64,000 nt of DNA from an uncultured Spirochaetales bacterium (GCA_944390865.1 CALXRC010000006.1:40206-104205), one strand, 5' to 3'; shown: positions 48,257 through 58,239, counted from the first letter of the stretch. Notes: generated by a model not told the origin, from the sequence alone. Program-made: numbers and translations.

Positions 48257-49806
48257 ATTACAGACTTGGAATAGATGTGGGCGGCACCAACACGGATGCT
48301 GTCATCATAGATGAAAAACTTAATGTCGCATCTCAGGTCAAGGTGCCGACAACTCCGGATGTCTATACGGGAATCATGAATGCCGTGCGTGCCGTTCTTG
48401 ATTCCGGCAGGGCAGACAGGAGAGACATCACAATGGCGATGCTGGGAACCACGCAGTGCACGAACGCTATTGTCGAGAGGAAGAACCTTGTTCCTGTCGG
48501 CGTGCTGCGCATCGGTGCTCCCGCGACGGCAGGCATCCAGCCGATGACAGACTGGCCTGATGAGCTTAAAAAGGTCGTTTACAGAAGCACGATCGTGCGC
48601 GGCGGATACGAGTACGACGGAAAGGAGCTTAATCCTCTTGATGAAGATGCCGTCAGGGCTTTCTTCTCAGACATAAAGGGACACGTGGACTCAGTTGCGA
48701 TATCAGGGGTGTTCTCAACACTGAGGAATGAGCAGGAGGCAAGGGCCGGAGAGATCGCACGTCAGGTGCTTGGAGAGGATGTGCACATTTCCCTTTCCTC
48801 TGAGATCGGCTCCATGGGGCTGATCGAACGAGAGAATGCCACGATTCTCAATGCCGCGCTGAACAAGGTTGCAAAGGCGTTTACGGAAGGCTTTGAAAAA
48901 AGCCTGAAGGAAGAGGGGCTTAAGAATGTTTCACTCTATCTGTCACAGAACGACGGAACCCTGATGAGCCTTGAGGAAGCCCGCCGCTATCCTGTGCTCA
49001 CAATCGCCTGCGGCCCCACGAACAGCATAAGGGGTGCAAGCTATCTGTCACGCATTTCGAATGCAATCATTGTTGATGTGGGCGGCACCACGACTGATGT
49101 GGGTGCCCTGCAGAACGGCTTTCCCAGGGAAAGCGGGGTCGCCGTCACGATCGGCGGCGTGAGGACGAACTTCAGAATGCCTGATGTGGGCTCGATAGGT
49201 CTTGGAGGCGGAAGCATTGTCCGCGTCAGAGATGACGGCTCTGTCACGGTCGGACCGGACAGTGTCGGATACAGGATTACCGAAGAGGCTCTCGTATTCG
49301 GCGGAAGCACCCTTACCGCAACAGACGTGGCCGTCCGTCTCGGCATGGCGGAAATCGGAGACAAGTCCAGGGTGGCTTCGCTGGATGAAGGGATTGCCGT
49401 CAGGGCCATGGATGAGATCAGGAACAAGGTTGAGGAAGCCATTGACTCGATGAAGCTTTCAGGCAGCGATGTCACTGTCGTGCTCGCAGGAGGAGGGTCT
49501 GTGATAATCCCGGCCAGCCTCAGAGGAGCTGCTGAAGTCATTGTTCCTCCCCATTCAGGCTGCGCAAACGCCATCGGAAGCGCGATAAGCAAAGTCAGCG
49601 GATATTACGAGAAACTGGTCTCGTACGACGAGATAGAGCGTGATCAGGCGATCCGGCTCGCAACCAATGAGGCAGTTCTTGAGGCGCTGAAGGCTGGAGC
49701 CCGGTCAGACAGCGTGGAGGTTGTCGAACTTGAGGATGTCCCGCTCCAGTACTACCCGGGCAATATGGTCAGGATCAGGATAAAGGTTGCAGGTGATTTA
49801 GCCTGA
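48253..49806 (+). CDS. Hydantoinase/oxoprolinase-family protein (HyuA-like)
   Basis: This 517-residue protein has the sugar-kinase-like ASKHA fold of ATP-dependent hydantoinases and 5-oxoprolinases. The first phosphate loop is GIDVGGTNTDAVIID at residues 6-20. TTQCTNAIVERKNL, VAISGVFSTLRNEQE, and the second phosphate motif DVGGTTTDVGALQNG near 277 follow, then SIGLGGGSIVRV. It is shorter than full HyuA and represents the stand-alone N-terminal/core type found with DUF917. It probably activates a cyclic amide with ATP. The 3' end overlaps the convergent PucR gene by nine bases. Confidence 0.9.
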   Translation: MNYRLGIDVGGTNTDAVIIDEKLNVASQVKVPTTPDVYTGIMNAVRAVLDSGRADRRDITMAMLGTTQCTNAIVERKNLVPVGVLRIGAPATAGIQPMTDWPDELKKVVYRSTIVRGGYEYDGKELNPLDEDAVRAFFSDIKGHVDSVAISGVFSTLRNEQEARAGEIARQVLGEDVHISLSSEIGSMGLIERENATILNAALNKVAKAFTEGFEKSLKEEGLKNVSLYLSQNDGTLMSLEEARRYPVLTIACGPTNSIRGASYLSRISNAIIVDVGGTTTDVGALQNGFPRESGVAVTIGGVRTNFRMPDVGSIGLGGGSIVRVRDDGSVTVGPDSVGYRITEEALVFGGSTLTATDVAVRLGMAEIGDKSRVASLDEGIAVRAMDEIRNKVEEAIDSMKLSGSDVTVVLAGGGSVIIPASLRGAAEVIVPPHSGCANAIGSAISKVSGYYEKLVSYDEIERDQAIRLATNEAVLEALKAGARSDSVEVVELEDVPLQYYPGNMVRIRIKVAGDLA

Positions 49807-51336
49807 AGCCTGCAGCCTGAGTATTCTTCTCATCATCAGGGCTCTGTAGAGCATCACGCTCTGCGGAGCCGCTGTTATGTCAGCGTGCATGAGGGAGGAT
49901 ATTCTCCTTATCCTGTATTTCACAGTGTTGTTGTGAACATTCATTTGTCTTGAGGTGCTCAGAGTGCTCAGGTCTGCATCAAGTATGAAAATCTCCAGAG
50001 TGTCCATGAGAGGCCCTGCATCTTCTGTCTCTTCAAGGACCCTGAGCGGATACAGCACTCTGGCTATCTCTTCTTCTCCCTTCGCCAGTACAGACAGAAA
50101 GTAGTTGACAAGCTGGACATCGACAAGATTGAGGACATTCTTCCTGTAGGCCCTGCAGGCAAGCTCCAGAGAAGGCTGTATCTCCAGAAAAGCCTTCCTG
50201 ACATCGCCTGTATCCCTGAGATTGAAAGCCCTGATCATGAGGCAGTCCTTGTCGGTAAGGGCCGTGCAGACCGTTTCCAGAATTTCCTCTCCCATGCTGG
50301 ATGCCAGAAAAAGCACGATGCAGTCCTGATAGAGATCCGCCACGGGACGGCAGATGAACGGTGAAAGCTTTTCCTTCACGCTTTCAAGCATTTTGTCTGC
50401 ACAGCTTCCGGGCTTGATGACAATCATGGTGTCAAGACTTTTGACGTCAATGCCGAACAGGGCTGCCAGCCGTCTCATCTTCAGGCTCTCATCCTGAAGT
50501 ATGGCCCTCACAAGCTCAGCAATGACGGCCTCGCCGTGGTTCGGCGACCAGATGACGAGAAAGAGATGCAGCGTTTCAACGGTCATGGCAATCTGATGAC
50601 TGAGCAGGGGACTGCCGTTTTCCCTTATCATTGTCAGCGTCAGTGTCCTGATTCCTCTTCCGCTGATGTATGTCCTGCATACATACCAGTCCTTGTCCAT
50701 TGAGCTGGATTCAAAACGCTCCTTCAGCTCTTCTTCCCTGCCGTGAGGGAAGGTGGAGATATTGATTATGCCCTTGTCCGCATCAGACAGTATGAGACTG
50801 GCCCTGAGTCTGTCGCGCAGCATTCGCAGGACTGTAGACACGCTTCTCAGCTCTGTGGGCAGGAGACTCACATCCTCAAGAATCTCTGCGACAAAGCTGG
50901 TCTCCTCCCTCTCTTCTCTGAATATTGCCTCACTGATCTCGCTTATGGCATCGCTGTAGCGCAGGGAATTGCTGTGCGGCATCTCGATCAGGGCGAAGTT
51001 GAGGCTGTCGGCACAGGCTTTGACATCTTCTGCGACAAAAGGAACAAATGTTTCCACATAGTACAGCAGGATTCCTGCCTCGCCTGCTTCCGCCAGGCGC
51101 CGGATGACAGCCTTCTGCGCTTCCGTATCCCTGCAGATATTTGCAAAGGCCGTGATGACAAGCTCGCTGCCTTCAAAGTTTATGGCATCGAACAGCTTGT
51201 GCTGCGTCTCATTGGGAGTGGAGTATTCAAGGACGGACACAGATGACACTGTCCTTTCCAGTGCGCTTTTGCCTGCAACAAGCTTTGCTCCTCTGAGAGA
51301 GGGCAGATCAAGAATCTTTCTGACAGTAAGGCTCAT
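49798..51336 (-). CDS. PucR-family transcriptional regulator
   Basis: This 512-residue regulator has a PucR N-terminal domain (ILDLPSLRGAKLVAGK, VSVLEYSTPNE, LVITAFANI) and a central GGDEF-like/CdaR region. The C-terminal helix-turn-helix reads LSTSRQMNVHNNTVKYRIRRISSLM. In Bacillus, PucR controls purine and allantoin breakdown. Its tail-to-tail placement against the permease-DUF917-hydantoinase operon suggests it regulates that operon. GATACT lies 8 nt before the ATG and no Shine-Dalgarno is seen, so the leader may be absent or very short. Confidence 0.9.
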   Translation of the reverse strand: MSLTVRKILDLPSLRGAKLVAGKSALERTVSSVSVLEYSTPNETQHKLFDAINFEGSELVITAFANICRDTEAQKAVIRRLAEAGEAGILLYYVETFVPFVAEDVKACADSLNFALIEMPHSNSLRYSDAISEISEAIFREEREETSFVAEILEDVSLLPTELRSVSTVLRMLRDRLRASLILSDADKGIINISTFPHGREEELKERFESSSMDKDWYVCRTYISGRGIRTLTLTMIRENGSPLLSHQIAMTVETLHLFLVIWSPNHGEAVIAELVRAILQDESLKMRRLAALFGIDVKSLDTMIVIKPGSCADKMLESVKEKLSPFICRPVADLYQDCIVLFLASSMGEEILETVCTALTDKDCLMIRAFNLRDTGDVRKAFLEIQPSLELACRAYRKNVLNLVDVQLVNYFLSVLAKGEEEIARVLYPLRVLEETEDAGPLMDTLEIFILDADLSTLSTSRQMNVHNNTVKYRIRRISSLMHADITAAPQSVMLYRALMMRRILRLQASG

Positions 51337-51448
51337 AGGAAAACAGTATCAGCAAAGCCGGGGAAATGTAATAGAAACATGAGCTGCACGATTCAAATAA
51401 TCTGGAACAATCCGGGCGCACGGTGCTGATTCCAGTCATGAATGAAGA

Positions 51449-51480
51449 GAAAAAATGCTGCGCCTTTTTCAGCGCAGCAT
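51449..51480 (-). terminator. leuS terminator
   Basis: ATGCTGCGC (51455-51463) and GCGCAGCAT (51472-51480) form a perfect 9-bp stem. On the minus strand a T-rich tail follows. It lies 21 bases beyond the leuS stop. Confidence 0.88.
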
Positions 51481-51500
51481 CAGCGGTTTCTCACGAAAGG

Positions 51501-54017
51501 TCATTTCACGACCAGATTGACAAGCTTGCCCGGAACGACGATTTCCTTGATGACTGTCTTTCCTTCGATGTAAGGAATGATCTTTGCATCTTTCTTCGCC
51601 TCAGCAAGCATTTCTTCCTTGTCCGCATCAGCCGGCATCGGAATCCTTGCCCTGAGCTTGCCGTTGACCTGAACGACCATCTCGATTGTGTCTTCGGCAC
51701 AGAGGGCCTCATCGTACTCAGGCCATTTCTCATTGGCCACGCTCGGTTCATGGCCCAGCATCTGCCACAGCTCTTCTGCCAGATGCGGAGCATAAGGAGA
51801 GAGCAGGAGAGTGAGCTTTTCAAGCACAGTCTCAGGAACGGTCTCAAGCTTGTTCATCTCATTCACAAGAACCATCATCTGGCTTATGGCCGTGTTGAAG
51901 TTCAGGCTCTCCGTATCCTGAGTGACTTTCTTGATTGTCTTGTGAAGAAGCTTCTCAAGTTCAGCGGGAACGGCTGTCTTCTCAATCTTCTTCTCCGTGG
52001 CGATTCTCCAGATCCTGTCAAGGAAGCGGTACACGCCGATCGTGCCCTGTGTGGACCATGGCTTCGACATTGTCAGCGGTCCCATGAACATCTCATACAC
52101 CCTCATTGTATCAGCACCGTAGTCACGGATGACGTTGTCAGGGTTGATGACGTTTTTCAGGCTCTTGGACATCTTTGTGACGACCTGCTCGACAGCTTCT
52201 CCTGTTTCCTTCTCGACAAACTTTCCCGGGGAAGCTTCCTCGACAGTGTCTGCAGGAATGATGATTCCGTTCTTCTTTTTATAGGCGAAGGATGTGATCA
52301 TTCCCTGATTGACAAGCTTGTGGAAGGGCTCCTTTGTGCTGACAAGACCGAGATCATAGAGCACGTGATGCCAGAAGCGTGAATACAGCAGGTGAAGCAC
52401 GGCGTGCTCTGCACCTCCGATGTAGAGATCAACAGGCATCCAGTACTTTTCCTTCTCCGGATCAACAAAGGCGCTGCTGTTCTTCGGATCAATGTATCTG
52501 AGGTAGTACCAGCAGGAACCTGCCCACTGAGGCATTGTGTTCGTCTCTCTCTTAGCGGGCCTTCCGCAGACAGGGCAGGTGGTGTTCACCCAGGAGTCAA
52601 TGTTGACAAGCGGGCTTTCGCCTGTGCCTGACGGCTCGTATTTCGTGACCTCCGGCAGTCTCAGCGGAAGCTGGTCCTCCGGGACAGGCACGATGCCGCA
52701 GTGATCGCAGTGGATCAGAGGAATGGGCTCGCCCCAGTAGCGCTGACGGGAGAAGACCCAGTCGCGCAGCTTGTAGTTCACTGCCTTGTGGCCGCACTTG
52801 TGCGCTTCCAGGAAGTCAAGCATCTTTGCAATGGCATCAGCCTTGTTGAGTCCGTCCAGGAAGCCTGAGTTGACATGGATTCCGTCCTCTGTCCAGGCCT
52901 GCTGCTGCACATCGACATCGCTTTTCAGCACCTCAATGATCGGAAGATTGAACTTCTTTGCGAATTCCCAGTCCCTTGTGTCATGAGCAGGAACAGCCAT
53001 GATGGCTCCTGTTCCGTAGCTGATGAGCACGTAGTCGGCAATCCAGATCGGGATGCGCTTTCCGTTGACCGGGTTGACGGCATAGCTGCCGGAGAAGACG
53101 CCTGTCTTGTCCTTGGCAAGGTCTGTCCTGTCCAGATCGCTCTTGCGGCTGGCTGCCTTTATGTACTCATCGACAGCAGCCTTCTGCTCTGGCGTTGTCA
53201 GTTTTGACACCAGCGGGTGCTCAGGCGCGATGACCATGTAGGTTGCGCCGAAGAGAGTGTCGCAGCGGGTGGTGTAGACCTCGAGCTTCTCATCCATTCC
53301 CTCAAGCTGGAAGAAAACGGCGGCACCCTCGCTTCTTCCGATCCAGTTGCGCTGCATCAGCTTGACTGATTCAGGCCAGTCAAGCTCATCAAGCCCTTTC
53401 AGCAGTTCATCCGCATAGGCCGTGATTTTCAGCATCCACTGCCTGATGTTCTTTCTCTCCACAGGCGTGCCGCAGCGCTCGCACAGTCCTTCCTTGACCT
53501 CTTCATTGGCAAGGCCGGTCTTGCAGGAGGGGCACCAGTTGATCGGAGTGTGGGCTTCATAGGCCAGTCCCTTATTGTAAAGCTGGAGGAAGATCCACTG
53601 TGTCCAGTGGTAGTAATCCTCCTCGCATGTGCTGATTTCCCTGTCCCAGTCATAACACATGCCCAGACTCTTTATCTGGCGGGTGAAGTTCTCAATATTC
53701 TTCCTTGTCGTCACTCTGGGATGAGTGCCTGTCTTGATTGCATAGTTTTCTGCCGGAAGGCCGAATGAGTCGAAACCCATCGGATGAAGCACGTTGTAGC
53801 CGCGCATGCGGTAGAAACGTGAATAGATATCTGTTGCGGTGTAGCCTTCAGGATGGCCTACGTGAAGTCCGGCCCCGGAAGGATAGGGGAACATGTCCAG
53901 CACATACAGTCTCTTCTCAGGGGGAAAAGACGGGTCCTCTGTGACGTGGAAGGTGTCATGATCCTGCCAGTACTTCTGCCATTTCTTTTCTATGTCGGTG
54001 AATGGATACTTGCTCAT
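51501..54017 (-). CDS. leuS: Leucyl-tRNA synthetase
   Basis: LeuRS charges tRNA-Leu. The 838-residue class I synthetase has the HIGH-type motif in [22 protein letters not shown] at about residues 38-58 and a zinc-binding pair in [14 protein letters not shown]. The CP1 editing domain lies around 220-400 with [19 protein letters not shown]. The KMSKS loop reads [16 protein letters not shown] near 620. A C-terminal tRNA-binding domain closes it. The start has no Shine-Dalgarno. A strong promoter ends 8 nt before the ATG, so the message is nearly or fully leaderless. Confidence 0.97.
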   Translation of the reverse strand: MSKYPFTDIEKKWQKYWQDHDTFHVTEDPSFPPEKRLYVLDMFPYPSGAGLHVGHPEGYTATDIYSRFYRMRGYNVLHPMGFDSFGLPAENYAIKTGTHPRVTTRKNIENFTRQIKSLGMCYDWDREISTCEEDYYHWTQWIFLQLYNKGLAYEAHTPINWCPSCKTGLANEEVKEGLCERCGTPVERKNIRQWMLKITAYADELLKGLDELDWPESVKLMQRNWIGRSEGAAVFFQLEGMDEKLEVYTTRCDTLFGATYMVIAPEHPLVSKLTTPEQKAAVDEYIKAASRKSDLDRTDLAKDKTGVFSGSYAVNPVNGKRIPIWIADYVLISYGTGAIMAVPAHDTRDWEFAKKFNLPIIEVLKSDVDVQQQAWTEDGIHVNSGFLDGLNKADAIAKMLDFLEAHKCGHKAVNYKLRDWVFSRQRYWGEPIPLIHCDHCGIVPVPEDQLPLRLPEVTKYEPSGTGESPLVNIDSWVNTTCPVCGRPAKRETNTMPQWAGSCWYYLRYIDPKNSSAFVDPEKEKYWMPVDLYIGGAEHAVLHLLYSRFWHHVLYDLGLVSTKEPFHKLVNQGMITSFAYKKKNGIIIPADTVEEASPGKFVEKETGEAVEQVVTKMSKSLKNVINPDNVIRDYGADTMRVYEMFMGPLTMSKPWSTQGTIGVYRFLDRIWRIATEKKIEKTAVPAELEKLLHKTIKKVTQDTESLNFNTAISQMMVLVNEMNKLETVPETVLEKLTLLLSPYAPHLAEELWQMLGHEPSVANEKWPEYDEALCAEDTIEMVVQVNGKLRARIPMPADADKEEMLAEAKKDAKIIPYIEGKTVIKEIVVPGKLVNLVVK

Positions 54018-54025
54018 GGCAACAT

Positions 54026-54054
54026 ATCATAACCATCATAATCTGCTTGTTCAA
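54026..54054 (-). promoter_or_regulatory. leuS promoter (leaderless type)
   Basis: On the minus strand TTGAAC (54049-54054) is followed after 17 bp by TATGAT (54026-54031), then 8 nt to the leuS ATG. The -35 overlaps the 3' end of the MerR-type gene. Confidence 0.65.
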
Positions 54055-54860
54055 CCTGTGACGCGCACTCTGATCTGCGTGATGAACTCTTCTGGACGTC
54101 TCGTGATCCTTGTGTCGACTATGAGTTCTTCGAAAATGTCGCCTGAGGCGGTGAGTGAGTGCTCCTCAAGCAGCGAGAAGAAGTGAGAATAGCGGCTGGC
54201 GACATTCTCGTAAGGGCCGTAAAAGTACATATAGGCATAGTCCCCGGCGGGGATCTGCTCATGCGTCTTTTCTGCCGTCACCGCATACAGGTGAGACACG
54301 TAAAAAGGATTTCCTCTTCTTGCCTTCTCGAGAGGGATTATGCTGCCTGCATTGCTTATCTTTGTCCTTCCTGCCTTTGCAAGCAGTTCGTAATAGGTCC
54401 TGTCCCACAGTTCTGTGCTGGTCTCCTCTGAGGTGTTCTCCACCGCAAGTGTGCAAATGGAGACAGGGGGAAAGTACTCTGCATACAGCTCAGATTCCTT
54501 TTTGCCTATTGCCCTGCTGATGCGGCTGTGAAGGCTGCTGCAGACGCGCTGCCTCATTCTCAGCGTCCTGATCTTCTCCTCAGCGGCCCTGCTTTCCTTC
54601 TGCAGCAGGTTCAGGAAGGCCTGAAGGGAGTTCCCGCTGATTATGCTCTTGATGTCGCTGAGGGAGAACCCAAGGTCCTTGAGGCTCAGAATGGCTTCAA
54701 GCTCTGCAAGGCTTGAGGAGGAGTAGAGCCTGTAGCCGTTTGCCGCTCTCACGTCCGGGCAGAACAGGCCTATCCTGTCATAAAAGAGCAGGGTGTCTTT
54801 CTTTATTGAATAAAGCCCGGCCACCTGTGACGGGGTGTAGTAATCAGGAGAAATCTTCAT
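54051..54860 (-). CDS. MerR-family regulator with GyrI-like effector domain
   Basis: This 269-residue regulator has the N-terminal MerR helix-turn-helix (YTPSQVAGLYSIKKDTLLFYDRIGLFCPD, NGYRLYSSSSLAELEAILSLKDLGFSLSDIKSII). A dimerisation helix is at about 95-120. The C-terminal GyrI/SoxS-like ligand domain carries IPLEKARRGNPFYVSHLYAV and AGDYAYMYFYGPYENV. This is the layout of BmrR-type multidrug regulators. It is divergent from a MATE efflux gene, whose promoter region carries an 8-bp dyad, so it probably senses a drug-like ligand and activates that pump. ATG 54860 is family-typical. Confidence 0.9.
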   Translation of the reverse strand: MKISPDYYTPSQVAGLYSIKKDTLLFYDRIGLFCPDVRAANGYRLYSSSSLAELEAILSLKDLGFSLSDIKSIISGNSLQAFLNLLQKESRAAEEKIRTLRMRQRVCSSLHSRISRAIGKKESELYAEYFPPVSICTLAVENTSEETSTELWDRTYYELLAKAGRTKISNAGSIIPLEKARRGNPFYVSHLYAVTAEKTHEQIPAGDYAYMYFYGPYENVASRYSHFFSLLEEHSLTASGDIFEELIVDTRITRRPEEFITQIRVRVTG

Positions 54861-54878
54861 AGCCTTCAATACTACCAC

Positions 54879-54911
54879 TTGACTATGGACTTACTCCATA
54901 GTGTTGACTAT
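54879..54911 (+). promoter_or_regulatory. Divergent MerR/MATE control region
   Basis: The perfect dyad ACTATGGA-CTTAC-TCCATAGT (54882-54902) is flanked by two copies of TTGACTAT (54879-54886 and 54904-54911). TTGACT at 54879 would serve as a -35 and the second copy lies at the -10 position. A dyad between -35 and -10 is the hallmark of MerR-type operators. Confidence 0.6.
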
Positions 54912-54917
54912 TGTCCT

Positions 54918-56255
54918 ATGCAGTCAAATGAGAGCCTTTTCTTGCAGACAAAGCCCTTCCATCTTTTCCTGAGGGCTTCAATTCCCGGTGCCATTGGAAT
55001 GGTTGCCTCCAGCATCTACTTTACTCTGGAACTCCTGCTGATCGGGAGGCTTGTCGGGCAGACAGCCTTTGCTGCCGCCAACCTTGTCATGCCCTTCATA
55101 CTGATCAACTTTGCCCTGTCAGATCTGATAGCTGTGGGCTCTTCTGTGCGCATAGCGATCAAGCTGGGAGAGGGAAAAAAGGATGAGGCTGACAATCTCT
55201 TCACTGTCGCAGTCCTCTCCTGCATGCTGATCAATGTCCTCATCGGAGGCCTGCTGATCCTGCTTTGTCCGACCTTCCTGTCCCTTATGGGGGCAGATGC
55301 TGTCCTCACGGAAAGCGCGATGGACTATTTCACTGTCTATGCGCTCTTCAGCCCGTTCACAGGTCTTGTCTTTGCTGTCGACAACTATCTGAGGATCTGC
55401 GGCAGAATCCGCTTCTCAATGGGCATAAACATCTTCATGTCGCTTCTCTGCCTTTCCCTGCAGATACTTTTTCTGTGGGTTCTGGACCTCGGTGTCGCCT
55501 TTGCGGCTCTCGGCTCAAGTCTTGGAATGACAATAACAGCAGTCATCTGTCTGCTTCAGTTCCTCAGGAAGGACATGGCTCTGAGCTTTGCACGTCCTCA
55601 TTTCTCTTTCCCGATTATCTGGGACATGTTCCGTCAGGGGCTTCCGACTTTCCTGAACAACGTCTCCGGCAGGATCACAAACATTCTCATGAACAGCCTG
55701 CTTCTGCGCTGGGGAGGAGATCTTGCTGTCTCTGTCTACGGCGTGCTGATGAGCGTTGACGGCATTGTCGTGCCCTGCATGTACGGGGTCTTTGACTCCC
55801 TCCAGCCTGCAATCGGCTACAACTGGGGCGCAGAAAGGAAGGACAGAGTGAAGCGCATCGCGCTTTGCTGTGTCATCGCGACAGTCGTCATCTGTCTCTT
55901 TTCTGTCGTGCTCATCGAGCTTTTCCCTGCTCAGATCTTCTCTCTGTTCCTCAAGGTGGATGAGGCCGGACTGGCAATGGCTGTGCATGCGCTGTCAATT
56001 ATGGGGCTTACTTATATCGTGCGCTGGATAAGCTATTCTGCACAGTCTTTCTCCTCTGCAACCGGGCACAACAGGGAAGCTACAGTGCTTTCTCTGTGTC
56101 ATGCGCTGATCTTCCCGCTGCTGATGATGGCTGTGCTGCAGCAGTTTGAGCTTGAAGGCATCTGGTTTGTCATTCCTTCTGCCGCCTTCTGCACAGCGGC
56201 CGTGGCCTTCATCATTTACCTTGTCAGGATAAGAAAGTCCCTGAGACTGGATTGA
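54918..56255 (+). CDS. MATE-family multidrug efflux transporter
   Basis: This 445-residue inner-membrane protein has 12 predicted helices in two repeats and is of the NorM/DinF MATE type. LRASIPGAIGMVASSIYFTLELLLIGRLVG begins the first repeat and FRQGLPTFLNNVSGRITNILMNSLLLRWGGDLAVS begins the second. Such pumps export cationic drugs using Na+ or H+. Alternative in-frame starts exist at 54879 (TTG) and 54885 (ATG). I prefer 54918 because the earlier ones fall inside the dyad. No Shine-Dalgarno is present. Control by the divergent MerR-type gene is inferred. Confidence 0.88.
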   Translation: MQSNESLFLQTKPFHLFLRASIPGAIGMVASSIYFTLELLLIGRLVGQTAFAAANLVMPFILINFALSDLIAVGSSVRIAIKLGEGKKDEADNLFTVAVLSCMLINVLIGGLLILLCPTFLSLMGADAVLTESAMDYFTVYALFSPFTGLVFAVDNYLRICGRIRFSMGINIFMSLLCLSLQILFLWVLDLGVAFAALGSSLGMTITAVICLLQFLRKDMALSFARPHFSFPIIWDMFRQGLPTFLNNVSGRITNILMNSLLLRWGGDLAVSVYGVLMSVDGIVVPCMYGVFDSLQPAIGYNWGAERKDRVKRIALCCVIATVVICLFSVVLIELFPAQIFSLFLKVDEAGLAMAVHALSIMGLTYIVRWISYSAQSFSSATGHNREATVLSLCHALIFPLLMMAVLQQFELEGIWFVIPSAAFCTAAVAFIIYLVRIRKSLRLD

Positions 56256-56270
56256 TCAGGCGCAAGGGAT

Positions 56271-56276
56271 TATATT
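56271..56276 (+). promoter_or_regulatory. -10 element of the M28-type peptidase gene (leaderless type)
   Basis: TATATT, 5 of 6 to consensus, ends exactly 6 nt before the ATG at 56283. No Shine-Dalgarno is present and the -35 is weak. Confidence 0.45.
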
Positions 56277-56282
56277 TTCCTC

Positions 56283-57650
56283 ATGTTCAAGTTTCCCTGG
56301 AGAGAGAAGAAGGCAGCCAGGACAGAGCTGTTTGATCAGAATGAAAGACCGAAGGCGAGGGCAGAGGAAAGGCTTGAGACGCTGAAGGCGGCCAGGCTTG
56401 CCCAGCTGGCCATTGACCGCTGCGGGGAGATCTTTGCAAAGACCGGTGCGAGAAAGGCAGGCTCTGCAGATGCGCAGGCTGCTGCCGGACTGCTTGCGCA
56501 GGCCTTTTCCCAGTATGCTGACAATACTCTTGTCACAAAGGTGAAAGCCAGTGTCTCTTCATATTACATGGCTTTCCGGCTTGTTCCCGCCGCGGCCCTG
56601 ATCATGCTTGTCCTCTGCTGGGCAGGCTGGCCTTTTCCTGCCCTGTGCGCCGCTGCTGCCTGCATCTTTCTGTGCCTCAGGAGCTTCATCCTGTGCGATT
56701 ATGGCAGGGGCAGGAAGAAAGACGAGCTTACAAACGTGCACGGCATAATAGAGCCGGAAGGCAAGGCTGAGAAGACCATAATATTCACTTCTCATCATGA
56801 CAGCGCTCCTGTGTACAGACAGGATGAGGGAAGTCTGTCTGTGACCCTTTTCCTGCCGTGTCTTCACTTCTCGCTGCTCACGCTTGCCTCTTTCTGTCTT
56901 TTCGTGACGGAACTTTTCACCGGAGGCCTTTTTTCCTTCAATCTCCCGCCTGTGTCTATGGCAGTGCTTCTTGTACTGCTCACACTGTCAGTGCCTGTTT
57001 ATATCAGGCTTTTCCGTCTGCTGGACGATACTTTTTCTCCCGGAATAGGGGACAATCTGATTTCTTCCTGCATACTTACCGAGCTGGCGCATTACTTCAG
57101 CTGGAAAAAGGCAAACGGGGAGGGGCTGAGGAATATCAGGCTTGTCTTTGCCTCCTTTGACGGAGAGGAGTGCGGGCTGAAAGGCTCTGCCGGATGGTAT
57201 GCTCTGCATGGAGGCCTCTTTGAGTCTGCCAGCGTGATCAACCTCGACTGCCCGGTACGCAGTGCTGACTTTACATTTCTGACAAAGGATGTCAACGGCT
57301 TTGTCCCGCTGTCTTCCTCTCTTGCCTCTGACTGCGCGCAGGCTGCGGCAAGCATGGGCTATAAGGTGAAGACCGGGTCCCTCTCACTCTTTTCAGGCGC
57401 CACTGATGCGGCCAGCGCAGCAAGGGCAGGGCTGGAGGCCACTACTCTCATGGGCATTCCCCTCTCAGGCGCCGGAAGCGGGATCATTCACACTATGGAT
57501 GACAATCTTTCTGTCCTTGACCGGAAGAGCGTCGAGGAAGCGGTTTCCATCTGCATAAAGCTGGTTGAGCGCAGGGATGCCAGGGATGAGATACAGGAGG
57601 AGAAGAGCGGGAAGCTCTCAGATGAGAGCGTGAGGTTCACTCTCCGCTAG
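56283..57650 (+). CDS. Membrane-anchored M28-type (zinc aminopeptidase-like) protein
   Basis: This 455-residue protein has a charged N-terminal helical part, then two membrane segments (about residues 95-140), and a second hydrophobic pair (about 190-240). The peptidase-like domain shows FTSHHDSAPV for the first metal His/Asp, FASFDGEECGLKGSAGWYALH for the Glu pair, LFSGATDAASAARAG, and a late HTMDD for the last His. The M28 ligand pattern looks largely intact. The side of the membrane on which the domain lies cannot be settled. Its end overlaps the convergent yigZ gene by 14 bases. Confidence 0.75.
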   Translation: MFKFPWREKKAARTELFDQNERPKARAEERLETLKAARLAQLAIDRCGEIFAKTGARKAGSADAQAAAGLLAQAFSQYADNTLVTKVKASVSSYYMAFRLVPAAALIMLVLCWAGWPFPALCAAAACIFLCLRSFILCDYGRGRKKDELTNVHGIIEPEGKAEKTIIFTSHHDSAPVYRQDEGSLSVTLFLPCLHFSLLTLASFCLFVTELFTGGLFSFNLPPVSMAVLLVLLTLSVPVYIRLFRLLDDTFSPGIGDNLISSCILTELAHYFSWKKANGEGLRNIRLVFASFDGEECGLKGSAGWYALHGGLFESASVINLDCPVRSADFTFLTKDVNGFVPLSSSLASDCAQAAASMGYKVKTGSLSLFSGATDAASAARAGLEATTLMGIPLSGAGSGIIHTMDDNLSVLDRKSVEEAVSICIKLVERRDARDEIQEEKSGKLSDESVRFTLR

Positions 57651-58239
57651 AAAAAGTCAGCCTGGCCCGTCCCATTGTCACCTGACTGAATGTTTTCTCG
57701 AAGCTGTCCTTCTCGTCTGATGCCAGACGGCCTGTGATTGTTATTCCTTCAAGGAAATTTTCATTCAGCTGTGTGATGTCAAAGGAGGCAAGGGCATGCC
57801 TGAGTTTGTCATAATACTCATAGCCTGTGAGAATGCAAAAGCCTGTTCTGGCGATGATTTCCTCTGTCTCTGCCTTTTTCAGCACTTCCTTCACGCTGTC
57901 TGAGTAGGCTTTCACCAGCCCTCCGGTGCCCAGCAGGGTGCCGCCGAAGTAGCGCACAATGCAGACAAGGATATCTGTGATCCCGCTGCCTTTGAGCACC
58001 TCAAGGGCAGGCCGCCCCGCAGTGTTCTTGGGCTCTCTGTCGTCAGAGCAGGAAAAGAGAGTGCCTGAAGCCCCGGCGACGGCGGCATGAACCACATGCG
58101 TCGCATCAGGATGCTCCTGCCATACGGCTTTTACGGCAGCCTTGACCTCATCAAGGCTCCTTATTGGAAGGGCTATTGCGATGAAGCGGGATTTCTTTTC
58201 CGTGATCTCGGCCTCACACCTCGTCTTCAGCCTCTTCAC
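57637..58239 (-). CDS. YigZ/IMPACT-family protein
   Basis: This 200-residue protein of the UPF0029 (YigZ/IMPACT) family begins with EITEKKSRFIAIALPI. The conserved core FSCSDDREPKNTAGRPALEVL and the signature VCIVRYFGGTLLGTGGLVKAYSDSVKEVL near 100-130 follow. A C-terminal ferredoxin-like domain closes it. Eukaryotic IMPACT regulates a translation kinase. The bacterial role is unclear, possibly linked to translation or nucleic-acid binding. The start overlaps the upstream NUDIX gene by 26 bases in another frame, and both genes are one unit. Confidence 0.93.
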   Translation of the reverse strand: MKRLKTRCEAEITEKKSRFIAIALPIRSLDEVKAAVKAVWQEHPDATHVVHAAVAGASGTLFSCSDDREPKNTAGRPALEVLKGSGITDILVCIVRYFGGTLLGTGGLVKAYSDSVKEVLKKAETEEIIARTGFCILTGYEYYDKLRHALASFDITQLNENFLEGITITGRLASDEKDSFEKTFSQVTMGRARLTFSSGE

